Assembly (NCBI GenBank): GCA_910592205.1
Contig: CAJVPJ010000140.1
Span: 1 to 40,622 of the forward strand
Origin: Paraglomus occultum
Lineage: Eukaryota; Glomeromycota; Glomeromycetes; Paraglomerales; Paraglomeraceae
Length of the DNA stretch: 40,622 nucleotides
Direction of reading: 5' to 3'
Part shown: in pieces, positions 10,248 to 27,623 of the stretch
How positions within the stretch are numbered: position 1 is the first letter of the stretch
How the letters are laid out: each line of letters starts with the position of its first letter
Position numbers and translations under genes: made by a program
Notes under the pieces: generated by a model
Databases searched by the model: none
What the model was told of the DNA's origin: nothing
The model's input: the letters and a program-made list of their open reading frames with translations, nothing else

Positions 10248-11146
10248 TTGGGTTTGCCCGTCACGCGTTTTCATAGAATCGCTATCGAAAAACTGGTAAT
10301 TTGGTTTTTCAGCCAACAATCGGCAAATAGTAAAGACGTTGGCCTCTTATGATAGTTTTTCCCGGAATGGAGTCAGTTATAGCTGTTCTAACCAGAATCG
10401 CAATATTAATATGACCCAGTTAAAGACATCTTATGTGATGTATCCGATGCTTATTTCGATTCGACTCCGAACATAATTATAACGATTCGATTTATCAAGC
10501 GCACTATCATCATCATATTCTAAATTTGAGAAGTTCTCTTTTTATTTCGCGTTAGTTTGTCTATATTAAGGTAGCTTGTCAGCCTTTACTCTTGCCGTAA
10601 ACCTCCTTGATTCAGTGCGCACGTTAATATTTTTTATTCTGAAAAAAGGGCGCACACTGCACCTCAGATTCTACAATTTGTTATCTTGTCGTCTTGTTAA
10701 TTCTACCATATAAAGCCTCAATCTTTTTTAAAGCTGGCAAGCACATATTTGCCGCCCAAACTAACCGTACCCGCGTCCAAGCATATTCTTCAAATTTGCC
10801 GCATTTGTAAAAGTCTTCCAACACGTCACCAATTTTATTGCAAGTCGTGAGCAAGAATTGTCTGTTTTCAGGGAGCAAGACCAACGTGGATGTCAAGACC
10901 AACTATATGTCAATCGACTTATTGCATGGATGTATTCATAACCACATGATTAAAGAATGAAGCGATTATTGAAAAATAAATAATTTTGTATTAAAATTTT
11001 AAAAATTATGTCTATGTACTAAATGTCTTTAGATTAAAATTGATCAAAGTCTGCTATTATTATTCGTATTTAGATTGCTATCTGATAGTCCCATTTAACG
11101 TTTGTTGGTGTGAAAATTAAATTGGATGTTAATTTACTTAATAATT
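10248..11146. other. Intergenic stretch with one unassigned frame
   Basis: Lies downstream of the DIP2-like gene. Apart from the minus-strand frame at 10681-10902 (listed separately) I see no exon, RNA or repeat. Confidence 0.4.
10681..10902 (-). CDS. Unrecognised coding fragment or exon, 73 codons
   Basis: Frame without an ATG (it begins at a TTG just after a possible acceptor, CATATAG). It reads protein-like: ENRQFLLTTCNKIGDVLED followed by FYKCGKFEEYAWTRVRLVWA and a Lys/Arg-rich end at a stop. It is separate from the DIP2-like gene, whose stop lies at 11147. I cannot name a family; it may be a single surviving exon of a decayed gene. Confidence 0.25.
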   Translation of the reverse strand: MVLTSTLVLLPENRQFLLTTCNKIGDVLEDFYKCGKFEEYAWTRVRLVWAANMCLPALKKIEALYGRINKTTR

Positions 11147-14100
11147 CTACTCTAAACTATCTGCACCCTCGAGCGTAACAATAGGCACTTGCGGCAACGC
11201 TTCTTGGAAAGTTGAAAAGTCAAATGAATTTGATGGTTGTTCGGGTAAGTTGGCACTGAATTGGTTGACATTCTCTGGGTATGCAATATCGACTTCTTCG
11301 TGGTTTGTAGTATAGATGGCCTCATGATTCGTAGTGTAGACTTCCTCATGATTCGTAGCGTAATCATTTTCAATATTAGAAACTTCAGTTAAAATATCAG
11401 ACGGTGTTACTGCATCGAATTGCAAGGGGGTTGGCTCCGCCTCGGTGATTGTTGGCAAAACGTTGTTGGGTGGAGATGTGACCGGAGGATTTTCGGTTTT
11501 CAAATTGGATGTAACATTATTCTTGACGCGATGAACGCAAATCACAGGACTACAAGCAAAACAAGACATTCGAAAAGTTATTAACTGAATTCATCATCGA
11601 CTAAGCAACAAAAAATACTTACAGAGACTTGTTGAGCCAGGCTGCGCAAATTTTGAGTCTTTGCTTTTCACCATACCGTGATTTAAGCATGTTATCTTTT
11701 GCAACGAAACCGACTATATCTATCGTGAATCCGTGTTCTTCTAATATGGTATTTACGATAACCGGAACAAGAGCTAACGCCGTTTCGGGAGGATGAACCG
11801 CGACAATACATACAGTTTCCCCATTTGCTTGGAATATTACACTAGCAGGAAAAAGGCGTTACCAATGGTGCATCACAAAATATTTCTCCAGACAACATAC
11901 TTACCAGTTATCACGTGCCGCTGATTGATAGCATCGTTGAACAAGACAACGTTCAACACTGAACTCTACATCAGCGGGGAAATGTATCAATCCTAGCACT
12001 TCAAAAGTTTCTGCAATAGGTCCTAGAATATAGAGACATTGAAATTCTACCAACGCTCCTCCATCGCCAACAGGTTTATGTATTATATACAAAAATCCCA
12101 AGTCGCCTGTTCGAACATATGTCCGTCGTGGATCGCCACCTTCCACAACCGCCGAGAGACGATCTTTATCTAAAGGATCGGAGGAACCATAAAATGATTT
12201 GCCGTTTGCATCCGAAGAGATCCATATCTCACCAAATTCATTATTAAGACATGGACGACGAGTTTCCGGATGTACGATGACAACTTGTGTAGCAGTAGGA
12301 ACCTTTCATAACATACAAGCATTAGCCTGACTTTTATCTTCAAATACCAGACGTATAAATTTAATCACATACCATCCCCGAATCATGAAGGAGTACTCCG
12401 TTCGGTTCATCAGCCGGGCTTATGACTTTTACGATACCACGCCGGAGACTTTTCAGGTCTAAATACAACTCGACTGGCTCTACACACATGTATGATCGCG
12501 TCGTCACAATTGGGTTAATCACATGGCTGTAAACATAATTGACGGCCACATAATCCAATTTGTGAGCGATAAAGGTCTTTACAACCCTTTCATCTATAAA
12601 AAGAGGGGTCTTAGTATGTAAAAGTTATGTATGCGCACACGGCAACTCTTTACATACAGATTGTAGGTACAGGTCTATTGTCTACTGAACACCTGGGTGA
12701 TTTGGGCCGTCCACAAATAGGAATCATTAGATTCTTCAGAGAAGCCAGTGAAAGGCTCCTGAGTTCCGCCGTCTCGGAGAACGATATAACCTGTTCTAAC
12801 ATGCTTATGGTGGCATAAGTATCTTTGACTAAATGATATAAAAACAAAGGTTAGTTGTGTCTTGTCTCATAAAACCATTGATGTAATGAGGTCGCGCAGG
12901 CTATTATCATAAACTTGTTTTGGAAATCCGAGCCTAACTATTGTAAGCGCAGAATAATATCCTAAACACGGGTTTATAGTGCCTACTAATGAAGGTCAGT
13001 AATACGATTAGATTAATAAAAACCTATAAGGCTTACTTTTGAATCGAGTCAGACATTCAAGCCAAAGCGTTGGATTCACAGAGTATTCCTGTGGCGATAT
13101 CAAAACGGTTGGAGACCCTAAAATTGACAGATAATCGCATAAGAATATTGACTATGCTATCCCACAAGTATGTTCGATGCACTAACCCATGAAAACCCCC
13201 AAGAGAAACGTGTGGACAAAACCAATGCCTGTGTAGCATTTGTCACAGCTGACGACGGCCCTTGCACTGGTCATATTACATGTCTGTTTCTGGATTTGAC
13301 ATAGTGACATTAACGTGTCGTGACCAAGACCAACTCGAGATATCCTCATATCATCCGAGAGATAACACATGACTATAGCGGGGCGTGCAGATTTGCACCA
13401 TTCGGGTCGTATCGCTAGATTAACCTCTCTCAAAGTCTTTGTCAATTTGGGGGCCTTTGATACATTAACAGGCGGAGGTAATTTTACACCATTTTTTGCT
13501 GCATTCTTCAGACACGCTTGGATATTTTTACTTTTCAGCAAATTCTCGCTATCGTTATTAACCAAAACCCAATTGACGTTAAAATCGTTAACAAGACTTA
13601 ATAAAGCCAAGACGTCTTCTGCAGCGCGATTGATGTCTGGAGGTGCCAACGGTATTATAATCACTCCGAGAACCATGCATGCATACACCGTAGCTATAAG
13701 TTCAAGTCCATGTGGAAGGAGAACTAGCACATGTGTGCCTGCATTACAGCCTTTCTTTGCTAAATGAGTGGCAATCGTAACAATCCTGGCGTTAAATTTT
13801 TTCCAAGACACTGCCTTCCCCTCACGGTTGCGATTATCGACCGTTATATAAGCTGCATCATCTGGTGTCAACTGTGTACGCCACATGAGAATGCTAACAA
13901 TGTCAGAGAATTTTAGTAAATCCACCTGAGTTTTATCGTCTGCGATTTTTATAGGATTCTCGATACCGGTAAATTGATGTCGTCTTGGTGCCGGACCATA
14001 ATTCACCATTTGTCTAGAACTAGTGGCCTCTGTTTAAACAATACCTTGCATTAATATACAAAAATCGATTAAAACAAGAGACATGCAAGTTACGATGACT

Positions 14101-17100
14101 ACTCACTCTCACTCCAGATTCCTCCGACCGCATCTTCTCCCATTGGAACGTTCTTTACGGATCTCTCCAAGTTGAACTTAAGATACAAAACTTTCAATCT
14201 TCCTTCTTCCAATCCTCTTCTGCAAAGCAATGGATTCACTAATTTCTTTCCATTTCTCCACGTTCTTGGTATTGAATCTACTGGACAGATCATAGTACAA
14301 TATACTCTGAGCCCTTGATGCACATACAAAGTGTTTATCATTTGATCAGCAAGAGCGGGTAGTGCCCCTTTTTCCAGCGATGATTCAGCGATCAGCACAG
14401 GAAGATGTTCATCGTTCACATAAACTTCGGTAACCACACTAAAATATTCACGACGCAACATTAAACAAATGACTGTAAAAATGTCAATCACATTGCCATT
14501 ATCGACTTACCATTCACGTATCCCATTAACAGAGGTCATGACAATATTTTGCAAGTCTTTTGTGAAAAAAAAGTTCCAAACTTCAGAAGCCGGATAAGAT
14601 CTATTGGAATCAGGTTTTGGTTCTTCCGCAAGCTGTCTAATACGATCCTCGTAAAGGCCAAATCCAACCAACTGCCCTTCAATGAGTGTACCCAGAAGAC
14701 CCGATCTCAGAAATTCTTGATTGAACAGCTCGGGTATTTTGGTCATCGCAGGAACCAGCAGAGGTCTTGCACGAAAGATCAACTCATTATCTTGCCGAAG
14801 TTGCCAGAAACCACCACTCAGACAAGGAGAATCAACCCAGATTTCTCCTACGGTATTTGGGAGGCAAAAGGCTGATGTCTCGGGGTCAACAATGGCAATA
14901 GTTGCTACGAAATAAATATAGTTAGCTCCAATCCGACATTTATATTCTAACCTTAACCTTTCGAATTACCTTCTGGCATAACAAAACCAAATGCTCCAAC
15001 TCTGATCAACCCTTTCTCATTCTTTCTCGCAGGAACGGCATCTCCTGAAGCGACCACCACAACCTTGTTGTTTCTCAATGCTTCGCGATCAAGTAAAAAT
15101 TCTCGGGTATGTCTTTGGCCCCGCAAACGTTCATCTAAACCTTCCACACCAATTAAATCTCCGAAACACAAGATCATCCCCCCGTATTCGGGTAAGCTGT
15201 TTAGAGGAGTAAGCACATCTCGAGGATATTGGATACCAAGAGGTTTAAGAAGACGGTCAACAATCTCATCATTCTTATCAACGTCAATAGTCAAAGTGTC
15301 AACAAGAAGCAGTCTTAAAGACGACAAATCTGCTGGATATTTTTTTGAAAAGTTTACTGTCGCAGCTGGATCATTCTTGAAAGACAAAACGACAGGTTGA
15401 AGACCTGGATAATCGGCCAGTGCAATGGTGACTAAAATATGACGACAGTCGAAGAGAATAATTAACGTATGAAATAAGCATTGCTCCTTATATAATACAA
15501 GCTTTCGTAGGTGCAAGTTGACCATTACCTTTATATCTAGAGACACAATTAACCCATAGTCCAGGCGTATCTGGAGCAAGACTCCCAAGGAAAACCGTCA
15601 TGTTCCCACAATAAACTCCCCATAATGCGCCTAATATTAAACCGACTTGTTGTCGTGGATCTAAATGAGTCAGTAGCACATCTGACTGTTTGTTTCCTGC
15701 GTATGCTAAGGGATCCGCAACGTTTTCCATGTTTACTTGAAATTCCTTTTCGACTACTGCTCCTCTCATTACCAGACACTGTTGCATTATTGTCTTGTGG
15801 TTGATGACGACTCCTTTGAGCTCGCCGCTTGGACTCTTTGTAAATTCAATGTACGCCAATTCTGCATTACTAATGTGCATATGATCTTCCCTTTTCTTGG
15901 GATAATAACCTCCAATATCGTTTGTCTTTAACCATTCGACGCGACTGGGTAATTCCTTTTTCTGCGCGGCCAGATCCCTTACAAACACTTTAAGATTGTG
16001 GTCAGTTGTTAACGCTAATCGACATTGAGTATTATCGAGTATGTAAGTCAACTCTTCAAATTGTTCTGCTGCATTAATAGGTACAGCCACCTTTCCAGTA
16101 ATGAAACAACTATAAAGAGCTACAATAAAATCCATTATTTCTGATTTACGATAAATAAGTGCTACGCGATCTTTCTCCCTCTGCCCGATTACTTTATTTA
16201 AAGTCATTGCTAATTTTTCTGCACGTGCGAATATTTTCTCCCATGGCCACGCAAAAATCTCTTTTCCCTTCTGATCCACCAACACAAACGCTGTCTTTTT
16301 TGGTGTCGTAAATGCACGATACTTTAAAACATAAGCAATGTTTGGAAATGACAACATTGGCTTTGTTGGATCAAGTGGATCACATATTTTAAATGGCACT
16401 TCACGTGGTTCGAACGGCATGAATTGTAGTCCGGCAAGTTTTGAGAGTTCTGGGTCATATGTTGGTGTCTCGGGTGATGGAGGTATTGAAACTTGTGAAA
16501 ATCGTCTTTGTCGCTTGTGATATAATGAACCACGATGCGAAAGTCCTTGAACAAAATCACAATTTCGTTAGTTGGGGTAGGGAGGAAGGAAAACAAAAGA
16601 CGGAAATGTTCATTCAAAAGCAAACCTCTTCCGATTTTCTCGTTTGTTGCACTGTAACCGTCTATTCTTGGACCGATATATGAAGGTGCTATAATGCTAG
16701 ATCGAGTAGATCGAACGGATATGTTGTCGTCGAGCAATCTCGCCGCTTGTATTTGTAACCGCGATAATATTAGTAAAACTCAGGCATTATGTAGAACAAC
16801 TAGGCTCTAACAATGCAACACCAATAGCAGAAGTGGTGAAACAACTTACAAAATTCACCATCATTACTCGAAGTATCTGACATCATTGAATTACGACCAA
16901 CATAACCGAGCTTTATTCTACTGATAGGATCTTGAATCTTCATTCTTCCAGCAGCAATCATATAATCGTTGGAAGCATCAGTCTGTCCTTCAGCTTGAAC
17001 GGGTCTACCCGGATATTGAAAACCATGCGAAGTTCCTGGAACCGAGGTATGCTGTCCCTGTCCGTAGTAAGCCTGTTGGGGTGGTAATTGGTGTATAGCA

Positions 17101-17675
17101 GGATGTACTGGATAGTTAAGGGAAAATCGACCTTGATTTTGAGAACCCATTTGGGGGACAAAATGGGGGGGTTGCGGTGGGAGTTGCGGTGGAGGTTGCG
17201 GTGGGAGTTGCGGTGGGGGTTGGGGTGGAGGTTGCGGTGAAGACGCGCGCGACCCGCCATGACCGTAATATTGTGTTGTCTGTGCTGTATAAGCATCCAA
17301 ACTTTGAGGGTGATCACGCGGCCGAAGTCTTTCAAAATCCGGACTTCCTGATCTACTTATTGAGGTGCCAGGTGTATTTGGAATGACTGGGGCTGACGCC
17401 GAATGGGATAAATGATATAGATTATTATAAGACGGTTGTACTGATGGAGCAAGATTGTAAGAGAGAGGTGTGGATTGACTCGACGGGCCAGCAGCGTCTA
17501 TTTGTGGTAGAGAGTTGGGATCAGCAATCGTGTTCCAGTAAGTAGCCAAAATCATGCTTCTCTTCTTCTCAAATCCCTTCTCGGTTATTTCTTCGTTAAC
17601 TAGCTCCTGCTCTAGTAGCTTTAGTTTATTCTGGATGTCTGACGGCAGACTATTGATATCCAGATCGTAGTCCAT
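11147..17675 (-). CDS. DIP2/Cps1/Mug62-type protein: DMAP1-binding domain plus two AMP-ligase-like modules
   Basis: Large cytoplasmic protein of the disco-interacting-protein-2 family. The family is known to control diacylglycerol pools through fatty-acyl-AMP-ligase-like domains. Thirteen exons close in phase: 17675-16850, 16745-16626, 16545-15529, 15431-14970, 14904-14511, 14438-14107, 14029-13187, 13117-13037, 12828-12691, 12593-12373, 12302-11905, 11841-11623, 11549-11147 (about 1,817 aa). The N-terminus is a DMAP1-binding domain (LPSDIQNKLKLLEQELVNEE, then KGFEKKR), followed by a Pro/Gln-rich linker. The first module has FTKSPSGELKGVVINH (degenerate P-loop), ALADYPGLQPVV, VGEIWVDSPCLSGGFW and LCRRGLEEGRLKVLYLKF. 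The second has YLSDDMRISRVGLGHDTLM, TVLISPQEYSVNPTLWLE, YVYSHVINP, a GEIWIS region and the RTGDLGF motif. The C-terminus carries three 8-residue repeats (Y(A/T)TNHE..). One junction (exon 9/10) needs a GTTCAG donor; it restores GRPKSPRYERV, aligning with the family. Start chosen at the Met six residues before INSLP. Confidence 0.93.
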
Positions 17676-18287
17676 GTCAAAGGGTTTAAGGTATATGCAC
17701 TCGAATAACAAAATAAGTAGTCAATTTTATTGGCGAATTTGTTGATGCACGTTCCCTTCCTTTTCCCCCGAGTTTCGATTGTTGTGAAACATTCAATCTG
17801 AGACGGCTAGGTTAATTCTTACTCTGAAAGGTTCAGGCATATGTATTATGCATCACCAATTACTTATTTTGACAAATGCTTGGAAATGCCGCGAAGATGA
17901 ACACAAGCAAACAGATCATTTATTTCCCTCCACGAATATGGAAAAGGATGAATAATAATAATAATAATAATTGATGTATAAAAAAAAATGATCTCGAAAA
18001 AAAAATTAGAAAGACAACGCCGAATTCACCTCTTATTGTAATTCGGCTATAACCCCAAAGAAACCCGCAGTCAGTTATTTAATTTGTAATTAAATACATC
18101 TATATGTAGATATTAAGTACACAGAAGAATTCCAGACCATTTGTTAAGTTTAGGCCAAAGTGATACATGACAAAATAAACGAGCAACAACACAAGCTTCT
18201 CATTTGCATATCAATATGTACTTTTTCACGCACAGTTGATACGTGCATTGGACCGAACGTCCAATTTGGTCCACTCATTCGCTTACG
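17676..18287. promoter_or_regulatory. Presumed promoter/5' region of the DIP2-like gene; AAT microsatellite
   Basis: About 610 bases between the DIP2-like start and the DUF202 stop. It contains an (AAT)n run near 17953-17971 and A-rich tracts near 17985-18005. No exon is seen. It must hold the DIP2 promoter by position; I cannot identify specific sites. Confidence 0.4.
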
Positions 18288-18749
18288 CTAGTTTCCTAGT
18301 CTGACAATAAACACCAATAATGTAACATACGTAGCGAAAGCCAATAGAGAAGTCAAAAGCACAAATCCTCCACCGGTTTCGAATGGTTTGGTAGTATCAA
18401 ATATATCTCCATTTTTCCGTCGGCGCAAGGCAGCAATTGCAAGCATCAGAGCCCCGAAACCAACAAAGACGAGACCTATGTTGTAGAACGCTGGCTCGAA
18501 TATGCGGAGGATAATCAACGCAAATCCGAATGCCGAGAGACAGGTTCTCCAATATGCGCCTTCAAAAGTTCGCTGGCGAGCTAGACGTGGGGAAAATCGA
18601 ACAGAGCTGCGGTTAATGACCATTCGGAAATATGCATCCGATACATGTTGTTGGCTTACCTCTAAGGCATTGGAACAATTCCGAATAAAAATTTCATAAA
18701 TATACAATACACACAGCAAGAAAGAGATAATAACAGTCAGAACGGGCAT
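18288..18749 (-). CDS. DUF202-domain membrane protein (153 aa)
   Basis: Small integral membrane protein of unknown function. ATG at 18749, uninterrupted frame. It opens with a hydrophobic segment (MPVLTVIISFLLCVLYIYEI). The DUF202 core follows: SPRLARQRTFEGAYWRT, corresponding to the family's A(N/R)ERT.LAW.RT motif, then three further membrane segments (LSAFGFALIILRIF, GLVFVGFGALMLAIAAL, GGGFVLLTSLLAFATYVTLL). Length and topology fit the family apart from the extra first segment. A GTAAGC donor lies in the N-terminal part, so an alternatively spliced N-terminus is possible. Gene arrangement: divergent from the Slt2-type kinase at 19159, with about 400 bp between the starts. Confidence 0.75.
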   Translation of the reverse strand: MPVLTVIISFLLCVLYIYEIFIRNCSNALEVSQQHVSDAYFRMVINRSSVRFSPRLARQRTFEGAYWRTCLSAFGFALIILRIFEPAFYNIGLVFVGFGALMLAIAALRRRKNGDIFDTTKPFETGGGFVLLTSLLAFATYVTLLVFIVRLGN

Positions 18750-19158
18750 ACACTAGCATTCGTTGTCTTTTTACTTTCTATTCTCATCGATAGTTAGTAT
18801 TATTCTCTGCTCTTCACGACCACCCTTCTATCAAACAAGACTTTTTTGTTTTTACCTAATTTCCACAATCTCTTTTTCAGTAAGAGTCAGCGACTCTATT
18901 GTGACTGTAGGCATTTTTGGCTATCAAACGAGATGATTATTCATATAGCGCCGTGGAAAATGTGGGCTTTTTATTATTATCTTGTGACAGTGCCGGATTT
19001 GGGATACATTGTATGGAAATTATTAAGACATTGAGAAAGTTGAACAATAATAATAATATCCATTTATAGGTCAGAGAATTGTTGACGAATTGCTGGTCAC
19101 CCGATAATGATGAGCTAAATTCTCATACGATTGCATCTCTGCTCACACTTTAGTAAAC
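18750..19158. promoter_or_regulatory. Bidirectional intergenic region (DUF202 / MAP kinase)
   Basis: Roughly 410 bases separate two divergent start codons, so both promoters must lie here. Pyrimidine-rich stretches occur near 18765-18875, but I see no clear consensus element. An open frame at 18846-19034 shows no recognisable protein and is treated as chance. Confidence 0.45.
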
Positions 19159-21383
<2,225 letters not shown>

Positions 21384-21516
21384 CAGATAACTAATACTTT
21401 GGTGTGAACATAATAGTGTCTCAATGTATATTTCGTATTTCTATTTAAAATGCTTCTATAACAGAATAAAGAAAGCTAATAGTATAGACATTTAAGCTTC
21501 TGTTATATGTAATCAT

Positions 21517-24267
<2,751 letters not shown>

Positions 24268-26252
24268 GGTTGGCAACCTTTTTCTTTATTCTATTGTCAC
24301 TTTAAATAACAAAAACTATGCCCGCTGGTGAGGCTATTTTCAAAGTTTGTTGAAAGGATATCAGGCATTACCATACTAGTGTATCTGTGGACATAAACCA
24401 GAAAATTGATTATGACGCCACGACTTCATGTAGTACGAAATTGTAAGCCACACAATAGAAAAACTCTTTGGGCGTAATAGTACTGCGTATTGTACCGGGT
24501 AATGCGCGCGAAAAAGGGGATTCACTGAACCTTTTACAGAACGATATAAAGGTTGGTTAGTCGATTTGACCGTTTAATGCAGGGGTATTTTATACAAACG
24601 ATCCTCTGCTGCATTTGGAGGATACAAATGCATATAGAGTATGCATTGAATTGGCACGAGTTGAGAGCTTTGCATAGAATGTTTTTATATTACCATTCAC
24701 TCATGACATTAAGCAGTTCCCTGCTACGATTTATGTTGAATGCCGCGATGAATAATCAGGATGCTAGTTGACAACGGCTTGCTAACTTTTGCTACACGAC
24801 TTTGATGCATTATGAATAATTTATTGGAACGCCTACGGAAAGGGTTTGGCTATACCAGTATTTCTGTCATTATAGACAGAAAATTATTCTCTACCGCGGT
24901 CATTAACGTTACTCGTTTCTCATTGATGTTGAGACGCCTGATCGTGCATATTATCAATTCCAACCAATATTATACTCTATAATCTAATTACCATTTCTAA
25001 CAGCTTTATAAATTTTAGAAACGTACAATGATATTTTCTCAATTAATGATATAAACACCCCATCTACTGAGTAAAATATTCAAAAGGTTGACTCTATCAA
25101 TCGTATTGCAAACAAGAAGCAAATAATATAACCATAATAAAACTTGATTCATATTTAACTAGTTAAAAATAATACACGCTTTTAACGACAATTATTAGAT
25201 AAACGCGATCGGATGCATTACCAATTTACATCCAACACATAATAATAATAGACTTTACTTAATTAACGTTATACTGTATGTTGTAACCTTTTGCAGACCG
25301 GTATATGGATTGTGGCTACTGACTCGGATGTTAACTCGACGAAACTCATAAAGGCTTAAACAATTATGTGCAGTATATAAAAGCATATAAACAAATATAA
25401 TAGATCGAAAATGCGTCATTTGTTCAGCTCATTGGGATTACAAAACTAAGAACGAGTAACACTGTTGGCTTAGTAAATTTGGATTAAAGGGGTACATATT
25501 AATATGTATTTCTAGTAGACCAAACATGATTTGGTTCAAAAAAGTTTTCGTCTTAAATAGGTTCGATTAACACGTTGACTTTGTATCAAGAAGACGTAAC
25601 TGCGAACAATGGTAATTAGTTAAACCATTACTATTACCCATAATCGTTGTAAAAAGATTTATTATTATCGTGCACTGTATTTGAGAATAGTGTTTCGTAG
25701 ATGAGAAACGTGATACGTCCGAATGTGCAAGTCAACAATTGCAGGAGAGCAATCAATCGATGACAAGCGGAGCTGTAAAGTGACACTTATGCGACTCCTT
25801 GTGTTGAAAATAGCGTCCTGCTTTTCAGCGAGGATTTATATTACATTAGTAAACATTAGATTTATATATGAAGCAATGTCAAAAGAGAGATGGTTTTATT
25901 ATTTGCAAAATCCGTCTTTCAACTTTTTCTTGACTTCATTTGTACCCTTGTTTCCTGTGGCAGTCAGGAAAATACATTAACTTCTCAATCTCCTTTATAT
26001 TTAGACCACCAAAATTGTTAACAGTAATTTTATTACTGTATTACTCTCGTCTCAAAGCCCGACAATAGAAACCATGAGTCGTACTCGTACGTACAGTGTG
26101 TTAAGAAAAAAATTGGCCTCTGGACACGTAAAACTTAAAACGCGTTCTTTCCATATTGAGTATAATAAACGCGTCAGAAAACAAAAACAAACCATAAGAC
26201 TTGCATTTGGTTTCAATTTGAGCCCTTAAACTTTATTCTTTGTCCGTTAAAG
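24268..26252. other. About 2 kb intergenic, no gene recognised
   Basis: Contains the promoter of MAP kinase copy 2 at its left edge. The rest is AT-rich with only short frames on both strands and no domain signatures. Two loosely similar segments near 24370 and 24850 share ACAGAAAATT-like cores but are too diverged to call a repeat. Confidence 0.4.
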
Positions 26253-26785
26253 ATGACTGAAAACAAGCTTAATTCTCAACGCCAAATACTTGTGCATTTT
26301 TGGAATAATGAAGTCCGATCTCAAACAGAACTCCACAAAATTACCTTTCAACAATTAAGTATAATATTGGAAAATTAAAAAAAAACTGGTAATGTTATGC
26401 ATAGACGAGGTAATGTACGTCGAAAGAAGATAGAGTCTAATAATTACGTGAGCTTAAGCGATAAATTTGTAAAGATAATTCTGTAACCTTGGCCACCAAA
26501 CTTTCTGGGGATGGAGTTGGAGTATCACATGTAACAGTTGAAGCACTTTTAAGAGAGCTTGGTTATAAAAGTGGCCTTCCAAATGGCACACTAATGTTAA
26601 CAGCTGACCAAAATGCAAACCGAGTTGCATGGGCCACAAATCACTTAAATGACCAATGGGAAAAAACCTTATTAACTGTTCAGTATCAGTTTGGTATAAA
26701 GGTCCATAGACCAATACGCCACTTTCTAAAAAGTTTTTGCCTGGGGTGGTTATTTCATCAATGCGTGACCGTTGTCAGCAAGTAA
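26253..26785 (+). pseudogene. Tc1/mariner-type transposase relic
   Basis: From the ATG, MTENKLNSQRQILVHFWNNE matches the start of a Tc1-like transposase common in Rhizophagus. The frame then breaks. Pieces in different frames continue the protein: LKKTGNVMHRRGNVRRKK, then LATKLSGDGVGVSHVTVE, RELGYKSGLPNGTLML and WATNHLNDQWEKTL, ending in a corrupted HRPIRHFLKSF region. The DDE catalytic motifs cannot be found, so the copy is inactive. Confidence 0.75.
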
Positions 26786-27623
26786 TAGACAATAATGGCG
26801 AACAAATTAATTACTAATAAAGTATGTTTTTATACTGGTAAAAACCTCGCTTTATAGATTTCGAATAAGCCATTCCATGTTAAAATCGAAGCAGTTTCTA
26901 TGAAGCTATTGCAGAGGTCAATTTTTTCTAAACGTATTCGTAAAAAACATTTCAAGCATAGGCAGATGTTTGACGTTACAACATGTTTTGTCATCCTGCC
27001 TTTTTTTATTCAAATAAAGTCTAGATGCTTGGGTTTCTTACCTTACCGTGGCTGATCAAGTCTTTCCGTGATACTCGAAATCCCGTTATATCGCAGTACT
27101 GTTCCCGCCCAACAAATTGTCTAGTTGGATGTTCATGCAAAAAGGCATTTTTGGACAAAGTTTGACAATCTATCTGATAAACAGTCTGGTATCTTGTAAA
27201 TATAAGCGCTTCACTTTGTATAGAATTGTCTGCATGCGACCCAAAAAAAAGAAACATGTAACAGATTGCCCTCTCTTAACGCCATCAATAACTACACGAC
27301 CAATATTAGAGCTTTCAAAAAGTTTAGCATGCTCTCCTCTCCTCTGTTAGCTATAATTTTATCTCTTGAATGTGTAAAGTTCGTACAACTAGCCGCGTTT
27401 TCTGATGCTCGAGTAAGATTACGGATTTGTCAGTGACAACACGAACAAAAAAATCAATATTGTTAACAAGAACTTTGGTTTCGCGTATTGGTGTCATTGA
27501 TGTGGCGTTAGCCCCTGAATTGTTTAATTTGTGACATCATGTTCACTTGGTTTTTTGTCACAGCAGTACCCCTTTATAAAAATAGTCTTTTCCTCACCAG
27601 GTGCACGCCAGCTTGCCTTAGTA
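26786..27623. other. Intergenic, no gene recognised
   Basis: Follows the transposase relic and precedes the small gene at 27624. Near 27065-27095 a short motif (CGTTATATCG) recalls the pogo-like ends around 10.2 kb, but it is too short to call an element. Confidence 0.35.

Noticed and set aside
10681-10902. Last exon of the DIP2-like gene, or a DALR-type tRNA-synthetase domain
   Set aside because: The DIP2-like frame ends at a stop at 11147 with a typical tail, and the residues do not match the DALR pattern.
17160-17245. G-rich plus-strand repeat (GGGGGTTGGGGTGGAGGTTG) as a G-quadruplex element or gene
   Set aside because: It is the complement of the Pro/Gln-rich linker of the DIP2-like protein, and the coding explanation suffices.
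24370-24895. Two similar segments near 24370 and 24850 as a transposon pair
   Set aside because: Similarity is limited to short AT-rich cores and no target duplication or end motif is visible.
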